DNA from: Streptomyces sp. NBC_00273
Lineage (GTDB): Bacteria > Actinomycetota > Actinomycetes > Streptomycetales > Streptomycetaceae
Assembly (NCBI RefSeq): GCF_036178145.1
Contig: NZ_CP108067.1
Span: 2,852,001 to 2,916,000, forward strand
Direction: 5' to 3'
DNA: 64,000 nucleotides
A program made the translations under genes and the position numbers. Position 1 is the first letter of the stretch. Every line of letters begins with the position of its first letter. Under the pieces are notes generated by a model. It was not told the DNA's origin. It worked only from the letters and a program-made list of their open reading frames with translations, and did no database searches. Positions 55,962 to 62,843 of this stretch are shown here, one piece after another.

Positions 55962-56876
55962 TCAGCGCACGTCGTACGCCCGCACGACCGTCTGGGTGAC
56001 CGTGGCGCCCTTCGCGTCGGTCAGCTCGACCTTCGGCGAGACGGGCTTGCCGGAGGCTCCGGCGTTCTTCGACGCGACGACGCGGCCCCGCAGATCGGGG
56101 TGGTCCAGGTCCGTTCCGGTGTCGAGGACGGCGACCTTGGTGCCCTTGCCGTCGTACCCGGCGACCCAGGCGGCGGTGGCGGCGACCTGGCGGGTGGAAC
56201 GCTCCAGGTTCGCCCGGACCTTGCCGTCCAGCCACAACTTCTTCAGCCCGCCCGCCGCGGAGCGCGCGCGGGGGTCCGTACCGCCGGGGCCGCCGGGGCC
56301 CGTACCGGTGACGTCCGACCAGAAGGCGGCGGCCTGCTGCTTGTCGGCGGCGAGGGCGACGGCTCCGATGGAGCCGAGGACGAGGGAGCGGTCGGCGCCG
56401 CGAGGCGTGGGCGGGGCGCTGCGCGCCACGTTCACGGATCCGTCGTAGACCGCGATGAGCGGCAGCTTCCCCGTGTGCGCGTCGTCGTAGCCCTGCCGGA
56501 CGAGGCCGGTGACGTTGAAGAGTTCGTGGTCGACCTGGCCGGCGGCGAGGGCTCCCACCGCGCCCTCGGGGTACACGTAGAGGTCCTTGCCCGACTGCCG
56601 GGTCTGCACGAGCGGTTGCGAGCCGTCCGCGCGCGGCATCGCGGTGGCGGCGGTGCGGCCGGCCGCGTCGGTGGACACCAGGATCCGGTCGCCGGTGACC
56701 AGGGTCACCGTGACGGGGGCCGCGGGCTGCTTTCCGGCCGCCTCACCGCCGACGAGTGGTCTCTTCCCCGCTCCGGGCGCCCCGTCGGCCGGCTGCGCCG
56801 CCGTCGGGCCGATGGCGGTGACGGCCAGAACGGCCGCGCTGGCCGCCCCGAGTGCCGTACGCGATATCGGACGCAT
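55962..56876 (-). CDS. Internally deleted S8 (subtilisin-type) secreted peptidase
   Basis: 304 residues from ATG 56876; full Streptomyces members have about 1000-1250. A signal peptide (about 1-28) and pro-region (VTVTLVTGDRILVSTD ...) are normal. The S8 domain begins with the catalytic Asp in GYDGKGTKVAVLDTGTDLDHPDL. The sequence then passes within a few residues (GRVVASKNAGASG) to KVELTDAKGATVTQTVVRAYDVR, which resembles the extreme C-terminus of the long family members. The catalytic His and Ser regions and the accessory domains are missing. The frame is intact, so the product may be secreted but cannot be proteolytic. A TrmB/LuxR-type regulator diverges from it. Confidence 0.82.
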   Translation of the reverse strand: MRPISRTALGAASAAVLAVTAIGPTAAQPADGAPGAGKRPLVGGEAAGKQPAAPVTVTLVTGDRILVSTDAAGRTAATAMPRADGSQPLVQTRQSGKDLYVYPEGAVGALAAGQVDHELFNVTGLVRQGYDDAHTGKLPLIAVYDGSVNVARSAPPTPRGADRSLVLGSIGAVALAADKQQAAAFWSDVTGTGPGGPGGTDPRARSAAGGLKKLWLDGKVRANLERSTRQVAATAAWVAGYDGKGTKVAVLDTGTDLDHPDLRGRVVASKNAGASGKPVSPKVELTDAKGATVTQTVVRAYDVR

Positions 56877-57029
56877 CGCTCTCCCCAGGTGAATTCCGGC
56901 CAACTGCTGCATTGCACGGCGAAAGCGCCGCGTAAATGGCTTCTGGCCAGCGGATGTTGGTGCTGCGGTGGCGTCACCTTGGCAGAGTGGCGTCGGGTGC
57001 GGCGATGATGTCCGCGGCGGGTTTGCGCC

Positions 57030-58052
57030 GTGGCCGCTTCCCGCCAGGCGCGTGTCGAAAGGTGGGTGGACGGGGTGCTGGGTGCCATAGGCCTGGACGA
57101 GGGCCAGGAGTCGGCGTACCGCGCGCTGGTCGCGCTGGGGGCCGCGGAGGTACCCGACCTCGCGCACCGGCTGACGCTGCCGGTGCCGCACACCGAACGG
57201 GCCCTGCGCCACCTGGAGCGGCACGGACTGGCGGCTCAGTCCTCGGCCCGGCCCGGGCGCTGGGTGGCGGCCCCGCCGGGGGTGGCGCTCGGGGCGCTGC
57301 TGACCCAGCAGCGGCACGAGCTGGAACAGGCGGAGCTGGCGGCGGCGCTGCTGGCCGAGGAGTACCGGGCGGAGGCCACCGAACCGGCGGTGCACGACCT
57401 CGTGGAGGTGGTGCAGGGCGCGAGCGCGGTGGCGCACCGCTTCCACCAGATCCAGCTGGGCGCGGAGAAGGAGGTCTGCGCGCTGGTCACGGGCCGGCCG
57501 CAGGTGGTGACGGGGACGGACAACGACGCGGAGGACCGGGCCTCGGTGCGCGGGGTCGACTACCGGGTGGTCATCGAGCGGGAGGTGCTGACCCTGCCGA
57601 GCGGGATCCGGGAGGCGTCGACGGCGCTGGCGCGCGGCGAGCAGATCCGGGTGACGGCGCAGGTCCCGACGAAGCTGGTGATCGCGGACCGGACGCTGGC
57701 CATGGTCCCGCTGACGGCCCGCGGGGCGGAGCCGGCGGCGCTGGTGGTGCACGCGTCGGGGCTGTTGGAAGCCCTGACCGGCCTGTTCGAGGCGGTGTGG
57801 CGGGAGTCGCTGCCGCTGCGGCTGGGGGCGACCGGTTCCGCCGAGGAGGCCGGGGGCAGCCCCGACGCCACGGACCTGGAGATCCTCTCGCTGCTCCTGG
57901 CGGGCATGACGGACGCGAGCGTGGCGAAGCACCTGGAGCTGGGGCTGCGGACGGTGCAGCGGCGGGTCAAGGGTCTGATGGAGCTGTCCGGGGTGACGAC
58001 GCGGCTGCAGCTGGGCTGGCACGCGCACGAGCGGGGCTGGGTGGCCCGATAG
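57030..58052 (+). CDS. TrmB-like/LuxR-HTH transcriptional regulator
   Basis: 340 residues from GTG 57030. The N-terminal TrmB-type winged helix (about 15-70: IGLDEGQESAYRALVALGAAEVPDLAHRL) is followed by a central phospholipase-D-like or ligand region. The C-terminal LuxR helix-turn-helix (about 280-335) has DLEILSLLLAGMTDASVAKHLELGLRTVQRRVKGLM. This two-ended layout is common in Streptomyces regulators adjacent to S8 peptidase genes, which they presumably control; here the peptidase itself is deleted. Ligand unknown. Confidence 0.88.
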   Translation: MAASRQARVERWVDGVLGAIGLDEGQESAYRALVALGAAEVPDLAHRLTLPVPHTERALRHLERHGLAAQSSARPGRWVAAPPGVALGALLTQQRHELEQAELAAALLAEEYRAEATEPAVHDLVEVVQGASAVAHRFHQIQLGAEKEVCALVTGRPQVVTGTDNDAEDRASVRGVDYRVVIEREVLTLPSGIREASTALARGEQIRVTAQVPTKLVIADRTLAMVPLTARGAEPAALVVHASGLLEALTGLFEAVWRESLPLRLGATGSAEEAGGSPDATDLEILSLLLAGMTDASVAKHLELGLRTVQRRVKGLMELSGVTTRLQLGWHAHERGWVAR

Positions 58053-58076
58053 CTCCTGGTCGGTCAGGCTGAGCGC

Positions 58077-58559
58077 ATGGATCTGCCTCAGCTGCTGCTG
58101 GTGGGGCTGGTGCTGCTGCTCGGGGTGGTCGGAGTGCTGATCCCGGGTGTGCCGGGCACCTGGCTGGTGTGGGCGGGGCTGCTGTGGTGGGCACTGCACG
58201 TGCGTTCGGCGTCGGCGTGGACCCTGCTGGTCGCGGCGACGGCCCTGCTGCTGGTGGTCCAGGTGGTGAAGTGGCTGCTGCCGCCCCGGCGGGTGCGGGG
58301 GCTGGGCATCACCTCCCGGATGGTGGTGTTGGCGGGGGCCGGGGCGCTCCTGGGCTTCGTCCTGGTGCCGGTGGTGGGGGCGGTTCCGGGCTTCGTGGGC
58401 GGCATCTACCTGTGCGAGCGGCTCCGCCTGGGCAGCCACGGCGAGGCCTGGGCGTCGGTGCGGGCGGTGATGCGGGCGGTGGGAACGAGCGTGCTGGTGG
58501 AACTGTTCGCGTGCCTGGTCCTGGTGGGGGCGTGGGTGGGGGCGGTGGTGGCGCAGTAG
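58077..58559 (+). CDS. DUF456 membrane protein
   Basis: 160 residues from ATG 58077. Three to four hydrophobic segments. The glycine/proline-rich LLLGVVGVLIPGVPGTWLVWAGLLWWAL and the later GALLGFVLVPVVGAVPGFVGGIYLCER repeat are the DUF456 hallmarks. Function unknown in all bacteria; possibly a small integral-membrane transporter or scaffold. It begins 24 bases after the regulator stop, so it may be cotranscribed. Confidence 0.88.
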   Translation: MDLPQLLLVGLVLLLGVVGVLIPGVPGTWLVWAGLLWWALHVRSASAWTLLVAATALLLVVQVVKWLLPPRRVRGLGITSRMVVLAGAGALLGFVLVPVVGAVPGFVGGIYLCERLRLGSHGEAWASVRAVMRAVGTSVLVELFACLVLVGAWVGAVVAQ

Positions 58560-58652
58560 GCGCCCGGCGCCCGTCGCGGGAAACCCGGGGTGCGGCCCGC
58601 ACGATCGGGGGATACGCTCCAAGCCCCTGACTCGATCGGTCGTGGAGGCGCC

Positions 58653-58883
58653 ATGGGCACGTCCGTTCCGGGCACGCCTGCCTTCCCCGCCCCACAGCCG
58701 CCGGCGGAGGGCGGCGAGCCGGCCTGCCTCCTGCACCTCGTCTGCGACGCGTGCGGACGCCTGGACACCGCACGCGAGGCGCACTGCTGCACCCGATGCG
58801 GCACTCCGCCCGATGACACGGATGCCGTACGCGCAACTCCTGGAGTGGGCCCGCCCGCCGTCCCTGGTGACCTAGGTCCGTAG
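58653..58883 (+). CDS. Small zinc-ribbon protein
   Basis: 76 residues from ATG 58653, preceded by TGGAGGCG. LVCDACGRLDTAREAHCCTRCG gives two Cys-x2-Cys knuckles that should bind one Zn2+. The N-terminus is Pro-rich. No other domain. Similar tiny zinc-ribbon proteins are scattered in actinomycetes, role unknown. A longer reading from 58590 lacks a ribosome site. Confidence 0.65.
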   Translation: MGTSVPGTPAFPAPQPPAEGGEPACLLHLVCDACGRLDTAREAHCCTRCGTPPDDTDAVRATPGVGPPAVPGDLGP

Positions 58884-58923
58884 CCCGATGCGGGGACCGG
58901 CCGTGACTGCGAGGCTGGGCGGT

Positions 58924-59295
58924 ATGACGGACTTCAAGGGTTTCAGCGAGGCCGAACTGGCTTACCTGCGTTCGCAGCACCTGGGCCGCTTGGCCACGGT
59001 GGACGCGGCCGGGCAGCCGCAGGCGAACCCGGTGGGCTTCTTCCCTCAGGAGGACGGGACGATCCTGGTGGGCGGAATGGCGATGGGCACGACGAAGAAG
59101 TGGCGCAACCTGCACGGGAACCCCCGGCTGTCGCTGGTCGTGGACGACCTGGTGAGCACCCGGCCGTGGCGGGTGCGCGGCATCGAGATCCGGGGCCGCG
59201 CCACGCTGGAGACGGGCCCGCACGGGCTGGGCCCCCATTTCAGTCCGGAGGTGATCCGGATCCACCCGGAACGCGTCCACGCGTGGGGGCTCTGA
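58924..59295 (+). CDS. PPOX-class F420-dependent oxidoreductase
   Basis: 123 residues from ATG 58924 (MTDFKGFSEAEL). The split-barrel flavin-fold segments are LGRLATVDAAGQPQANPVGFF, KKWRNLHGNPRLSLVVDDLV and GIEIRGRATLE, the pattern of F420-binding PPOX-family proteins in Streptomyces. They reduce small substrates or protect F420H2 pools; the true substrate is unknown. The terminal IHPERVHAWGL is typical of the family. Cytosolic, monocistronic. Confidence 0.9.
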   Translation: MTDFKGFSEAELAYLRSQHLGRLATVDAAGQPQANPVGFFPQEDGTILVGGMAMGTTKKWRNLHGNPRLSLVVDDLVSTRPWRVRGIEIRGRATLETGPHGLGPHFSPEVIRIHPERVHAWGL

Positions 59296-59430
59296 CCGTC
59301 CCGGGAGCGCGCCCCGCCGGTGTGCGGGTGGCCGCCCGTCGCCGTACGGCTTCCGGTGCTGACGCTCTGTTTAGGGGCGGAGCAGCGACAGTGGGGGTCG
59401 GGGCTTGTGACGCGGTGAGGGGGAGTACCG

Positions 59431-59898
59431 GTGCCGATCCGGATCAGGGGCCGTGCCATCGTCGATGCGGTGGGGAGTGCGGTCTGCGCGGCCTCGCACG
59501 CCATGGCGCCGCAGCGGCGATCCGTGACCCGCTTACGTCTCACCTGCCTGTACGGCGGGGTGTTCATGATGGCGGGGACGGCGCTGCTGGCCGTTGTCCA
59601 CCTGCTCGCGGTGCAGGCCGTGAGCAGGGGCAACGATCCCATCTTCGAACTGCGTTCGGAGTCCGCGATCGTACTGGCGCCCGCCGGCTGTCCGGAGCCG
59701 TCGGACAGCGGGCCGGCCCCCTGTCCGGCCCCCTCCCGGCAGCAGCCCCAGGACTCGCTGGTGGCGTCCACCGCGCTGGTCCTGGCCGCGCTCGTCCCCC
59801 TGTCGGCCACCGCGGGATACGTGACGGCCGGGTACGCCCTGTCGCCGCTCCGGCGGATCAGCCACAGCGCACGACGGGCCTCCCGCGAGTCCTCCTGA
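59431..59898 (+). pseudogene. Histidine-kinase-like sensor fragment without kinase domain
   Basis: 155 residues from GTG 59431, or 131 from ATG 59503. It has an OmpR-class sensor layout: TM1 in RLRLTCLYGGVFMMAGTALL, a ~60-residue extracytoplasmic loop with two cysteines, TM2 in LVLAALVPLSATAGYVTAGYAL, and a HAMP-like start SPLRRISHSARRAS. It then stops at TGA 59896-59898. The expected HisKA/HATPase domains are absent on the remaining strand, so this is a remnant or a free membrane sensor. The first TM leucine in TRLRL is TTA (59533-59535), which implies bldA dependence if it is expressed. Confidence 0.65.
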
Positions 59899-59911
59899 GG
59901 GGTGTCCGGGC

Positions 59912-59946
59912 GGGGGCGGGGTCTCGGCCCGCGGCACCCCGCCCCG
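59912..59946. terminator. Hairpin between kinase fragment and rsgA
   Basis: GGGGCGGGGT and ACCCCGCCCC form a 10-base stem between the convergent genes, with a 14-base loop. Confidence 0.75.
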
Positions 59947-59954
59947 GCTGCGCG

Positions 59955-61073
59955 TCAGACGCGGCCGCCCCGCTTCGCAGCGTGGTTGGCCCGGCCCTCC
60001 GCCGACTTCAGGCGCCAGTCGCGGCGGATCTCCGACCGCAGCCGGGCGTCCGTCTTGGCCACGATGCGCTGGTTCTCCCGCAGGAGCTTGCGGTAGCTCT
60101 CCAGCCGGCGGTCCGCGAGCTCGCCGGACTCCAGCGCGGCCAGCACCGCGCACCCCGGCTCCGCCTCGTGCGCGCAGTCGTGGAAGCGGCAGCGCTCCGC
60201 GTACTCCTCGATCTCCGAGAAGACCTGGCCGACCCCGGTCTCGGCGTCCCAGAGCCCGACGCCGCGCAGTCCGGGGGTGTCGATCAGGACGCCGCCGCCC
60301 GGCAGGGCGAGCAGGTTGCGCGTGGTGGTCGTGTGCCGGCCCTTGCCGTCGACCTCGCGGGCCGCCTGCACCTCCATGACCTCGGCGCCGAGCAGCGCGT
60401 TGGCCAGGGTGGACTTGCCGGCGCCCGAGATGCCGAGCAGCACGCTGGTGCCGTCGCCGACGATCGCGGCCAGTACGTCCGTACCCTCCCCCGTGAGGGA
60501 GGAGACGGTCAGTACCTGGACGCCGGGCGCGGTGGCCTCCACGTCCTGGACCAGGTGCCCGAGCGTCGCCGCGTCCGGGACCAGGTCCGCCTTGGTGAGG
60601 ACGACCAGCGGCTGCGCACCCGATTCCCAGGCCAGGGCCAGGAAGCGCTCGATGCGCCCGAGGTCCAGCTCGACGGCGAGGGAGACCGCGATGATGGCGT
60701 GGTCGACGTTGGCGGCGAGGATCTGCCCCTCGGACCGCTGCGAGGAGGTGGACCGTACGAAGGCGGTCCGGCGCGGCAGGTACGCCTTCACGTAGCGGGG
60801 GTTGCCGGCCGCCTCCACGGCGGCCCAGTCCCCGGTGCAGATGACCCGGAGCGGGTCGTGCGGGGTGACGAAGGCGGTGTCGGCGCGGACGATGCCGTCC
60901 GCGGTCATGACGTCGCACTGGCCGCGGTCGACGCGTACGACGCGGCCGGGCAACAGGCCCTGCTCTGCGTACGGGGCGAACTCGGCCTCCCACGCGTCGT
61001 CCCAGCCGAGGGGGGCGAGGGCGTGCGAGAGCGAGGCGTGCGGGAAGGAGGACAGGAAAGCGGAGAAAGACAA
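59955..61073 (-). CDS. rsgA: Ribosome small-subunit-dependent GTPase A
   Basis: 372 residues from TTG 61073, selected because GAAGGG lies at the right distance; an upstream in-frame start at 61169 would add an improbable Pro-rich leader overlapping the mini-ORF. The circularly permuted GTPase order is visible: LTKAD (G4), LLGISGAGKSTLANAL (G1/P-loop), and DTPGLRGVG (G3), after an OB-fold. The C-terminal zinc site is CRFHDCAHEAEPGC. It checks 30S subunit maturation and RimM/RbfA release in the cytosol. A 23-residue ORF precedes it. Confidence 0.93.
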   Translation of the reverse strand: MSFSAFLSSFPHASLSHALAPLGWDDAWEAEFAPYAEQGLLPGRVVRVDRGQCDVMTADGIVRADTAFVTPHDPLRVICTGDWAAVEAAGNPRYVKAYLPRRTAFVRSTSSQRSEGQILAANVDHAIIAVSLAVELDLGRIERFLALAWESGAQPLVVLTKADLVPDAATLGHLVQDVEATAPGVQVLTVSSLTGEGTDVLAAIVGDGTSVLLGISGAGKSTLANALLGAEVMEVQAAREVDGKGRHTTTTRNLLALPGGGVLIDTPGLRGVGLWDAETGVGQVFSEIEEYAERCRFHDCAHEAEPGCAVLAALESGELADRRLESYRKLLRENQRIVAKTDARLRSEIRRDWRLKSAEGRANHAAKRGGRV

Positions 61074-61143
61074 GGGAAACCCTTCACAGGGTGGCCCCGG
61101 CCGCGGGCGCTCGCTCAGTGGCGGCGCGCGAAGAGGTGTGAGG

Positions 61144-61215
61144 TCAGCCGGAGACCACGGAAGTGACATTGATGGTCTTCTGAGTGCGGGCAGCGCCCTG
61201 CGCGATGACAGTCAT
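61144..61215 (-). CDS. Putative 23-residue leader ORF upstream of rsgA
   Basis: MTVIAQGAARTQKTINVTSVVSG starts at ATG 61215, with GGAGGTGAG upstream (GGAGG core 11 bases away), and ends at TGA 61144-61146. It ends 70 bases before the rsgA start. An in-frame ATG at 61239 would extend it by 8 residues. It is hydrophilic with no membrane segment. It may be a regulatory leader peptide; expression is unproven. Confidence 0.45.
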   Translation of the reverse strand: MTVIAQGAARTQKTINVTSVVSG

Positions 61216-61344
61216 CAACGAACTCACCTCCGGGTCCATGCACAAGCTGATCGTTCCCCACCGATCGGCGGGAACTGATCCACCGTAACAAGCCCGCTCC
61301 GGCGGGGGCCACTTCTTTTTCGGGCGGCCTTCCCGTGCAGCGAT

Positions 61345-62190
61345 TCACGAGTCGTCGGGCGCCGCCCAGGGCCCGTCCGGGTACGCCGCCTGGGCGCGGC
61401 CGACACCGGCCTCGATGTCCAGGCTGTGGGGCGACGTGGCGTCGCGCAGGGCGTCCGGTACCTCGCAGCGGCCGGCTCCGGCCTCGCAGCGGACCTTGAA
61501 GCGGGTGGCCTCGGGCACCGTGAGGGCCAGGCGGCCGGAGCCAACGCGGGCCGTCACTTCGTCGGGCGGGGTGACGAAGGTGGCGACGGCCCGGCCCGAG
61601 CCGACCCGGATCTCGGCCTGGGGCGAGGTCAGGCCGGTGGCCTGCAGACGGCCGGAGCCGACCTTGGCGCGCAGGGCGCCGCGCAGCCCGACGATCTCGA
61701 CCCGGCCGGAGTCGACCTCCGTGTCGACGGCGCCGCCCAGCCCGCTGAGCGCGATCCGGCCGGAACGGGTCGTCACCTTCACGGGGATGTCCACGGGTAC
61801 GGTCACCGCCAGTTGGACCGAGCAGCCGGCCCCGGCGCCCGGCCAGAAGCCTTCGCCGGGGCAGTGCGGGGTCAGCCGCAGGGTGTCGCCGAGCCGGCTC
61901 TCCTCGATGGTGGGCGCCTTGAGGGACCAGCTGACCGTGGCCCGGTAGCCGACCTCGTGGTCCGCGCGGGGGGTGACGGTGATGTCCGCGTCGCCCCCCA
62001 CGATCTCCAGCGCGGTCACTGGGCGGCCGCCGCTGCCGCCGCGCAGGGTGTCGCTCCGGGCACCCCCGATCCCCCAGGACCACACCTGCCAGGTGGCCGG
62101 TACCACCACGAGGACCGCGCTGAGCGCAGCGGCGGTGATCCAGGCCAGGCGGTGCCTGCGGCGGGACCCTTCGGCTGCGGACGGAGTCAC
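61345..62190 (-). CDS. DUF4097-type (LiaG-like) membrane-anchored beta-repeat protein
   Basis: 281 residues from GTG 62190, overlapping the response regulator stop (GTGA). One N-terminal membrane anchor (about 15-35) and an extracytoplasmic all-beta region with repeated GSGRLxxTGL / SGRIALSGL / RVGSGRLALTV turns, the DUF4097 solenoid. In Bacillus the LiaG protein has this domain and is linked to the LiaSR envelope stress system. Here it is the last gene of the kinase/regulator/DUF4097 operon, so it probably senses or shields cell-wall stress. Ligand unknown. Confidence 0.87.
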   Translation of the reverse strand: MTPSAAEGSRRRHRLAWITAAALSAVLVVVPATWQVWSWGIGGARSDTLRGGSGGRPVTALEIVGGDADITVTPRADHEVGYRATVSWSLKAPTIEESRLGDTLRLTPHCPGEGFWPGAGAGCSVQLAVTVPVDIPVKVTTRSGRIALSGLGGAVDTEVDSGRVEIVGLRGALRAKVGSGRLQATGLTSPQAEIRVGSGRAVATFVTPPDEVTARVGSGRLALTVPEATRFKVRCEAGAGRCEVPDALRDATSPHSLDIEAGVGRAQAAYPDGPWAAPDDS

Positions 62191-62843
62191 GGCGTGCCGT
62201 CCAGGAAGCGCAGGACCGCGAGGACCCGGCGGTGGTCACCGTCGGCCTGCGGCAGGTCGAGCTTGGCGAAGATGCTGTTGATGTGTTTGGCCACCGCGCT
62301 CTCGCTCACGACGAGTTCGGCCGCGATGCCGGCGTTCGAGCGGCCTTCGGCCATCAGGGCCAGCACCTCGCGCTCGCGCGGGGTGAGCCGGCCCAGCGGG
62401 TCCGGGCCGCCGCCGCGGCGCAGCAGGAGCTGGGCGACGACCTGCGGGTCGAGTGCGGTGCCGCCCGAGGCGACGCGGCGCAGGGCGTCGATGAACTCCT
62501 CGACGTCGGCGACCCGTTGCTTGAGCAGGTAGCCGATGCCGGCGCCGGTCTGGGCGGCCAGCAGATCGGCGGCGTAGCGTTCCTCCACGAACTGCGAGAG
62601 CAGCAGCACCGCCGTGCCGGGGCTCTCCTGGCGGATCATCAGGGCCGCCCGGACGCCCTCGTCGGTGAAGCTGGGTGGCATCCGCACGTCCACGAGGGCG
62701 AGTTCGGGGCAGTGTTCTGCGACGGCGGCGAGCAGACCCTCGGCGTCGCCGGTCTCGGCGATCACCTCGAACCCGGCCATTTCGAGGACTTTGACGAGTC
62801 CTATGCGCAGGAGGACGGAGTCCTCGGCGATCACAGCCCGCAC
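62187..62843 (-). CDS. NarL/LuxR-type response regulator
   Basis: 218 residues from GTG 62843, overlapping the kinase end by 13 bases. The receiver has the phosphoacceptor Asp in LALVDVRMPPSF, the acidic pair in AVIAEDSVLLR, and the conserved Lys in GYLLKQRV. The C-terminal LuxR helix-turn-helix is LTPREREVLALMAEGRSNAGIAAELVVSESAVAKHINSIF. It pairs with the upstream kinase, and both are LiaSR/NarXL-like. Overlapping starts imply translational coupling. Confidence 0.94.
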   Translation of the reverse strand: MRAVIAEDSVLLRIGLVKVLEMAGFEVIAETGDAEGLLAAVAEHCPELALVDVRMPPSFTDEGVRAALMIRQESPGTAVLLLSQFVEERYAADLLAAQTGAGIGYLLKQRVADVEEFIDALRRVASGGTALDPQVVAQLLLRRGGGPDPLGRLTPREREVLALMAEGRSNAGIAAELVVSESAVAKHINSIFAKLDLPQADGDHRRVLAVLRFLDGTP

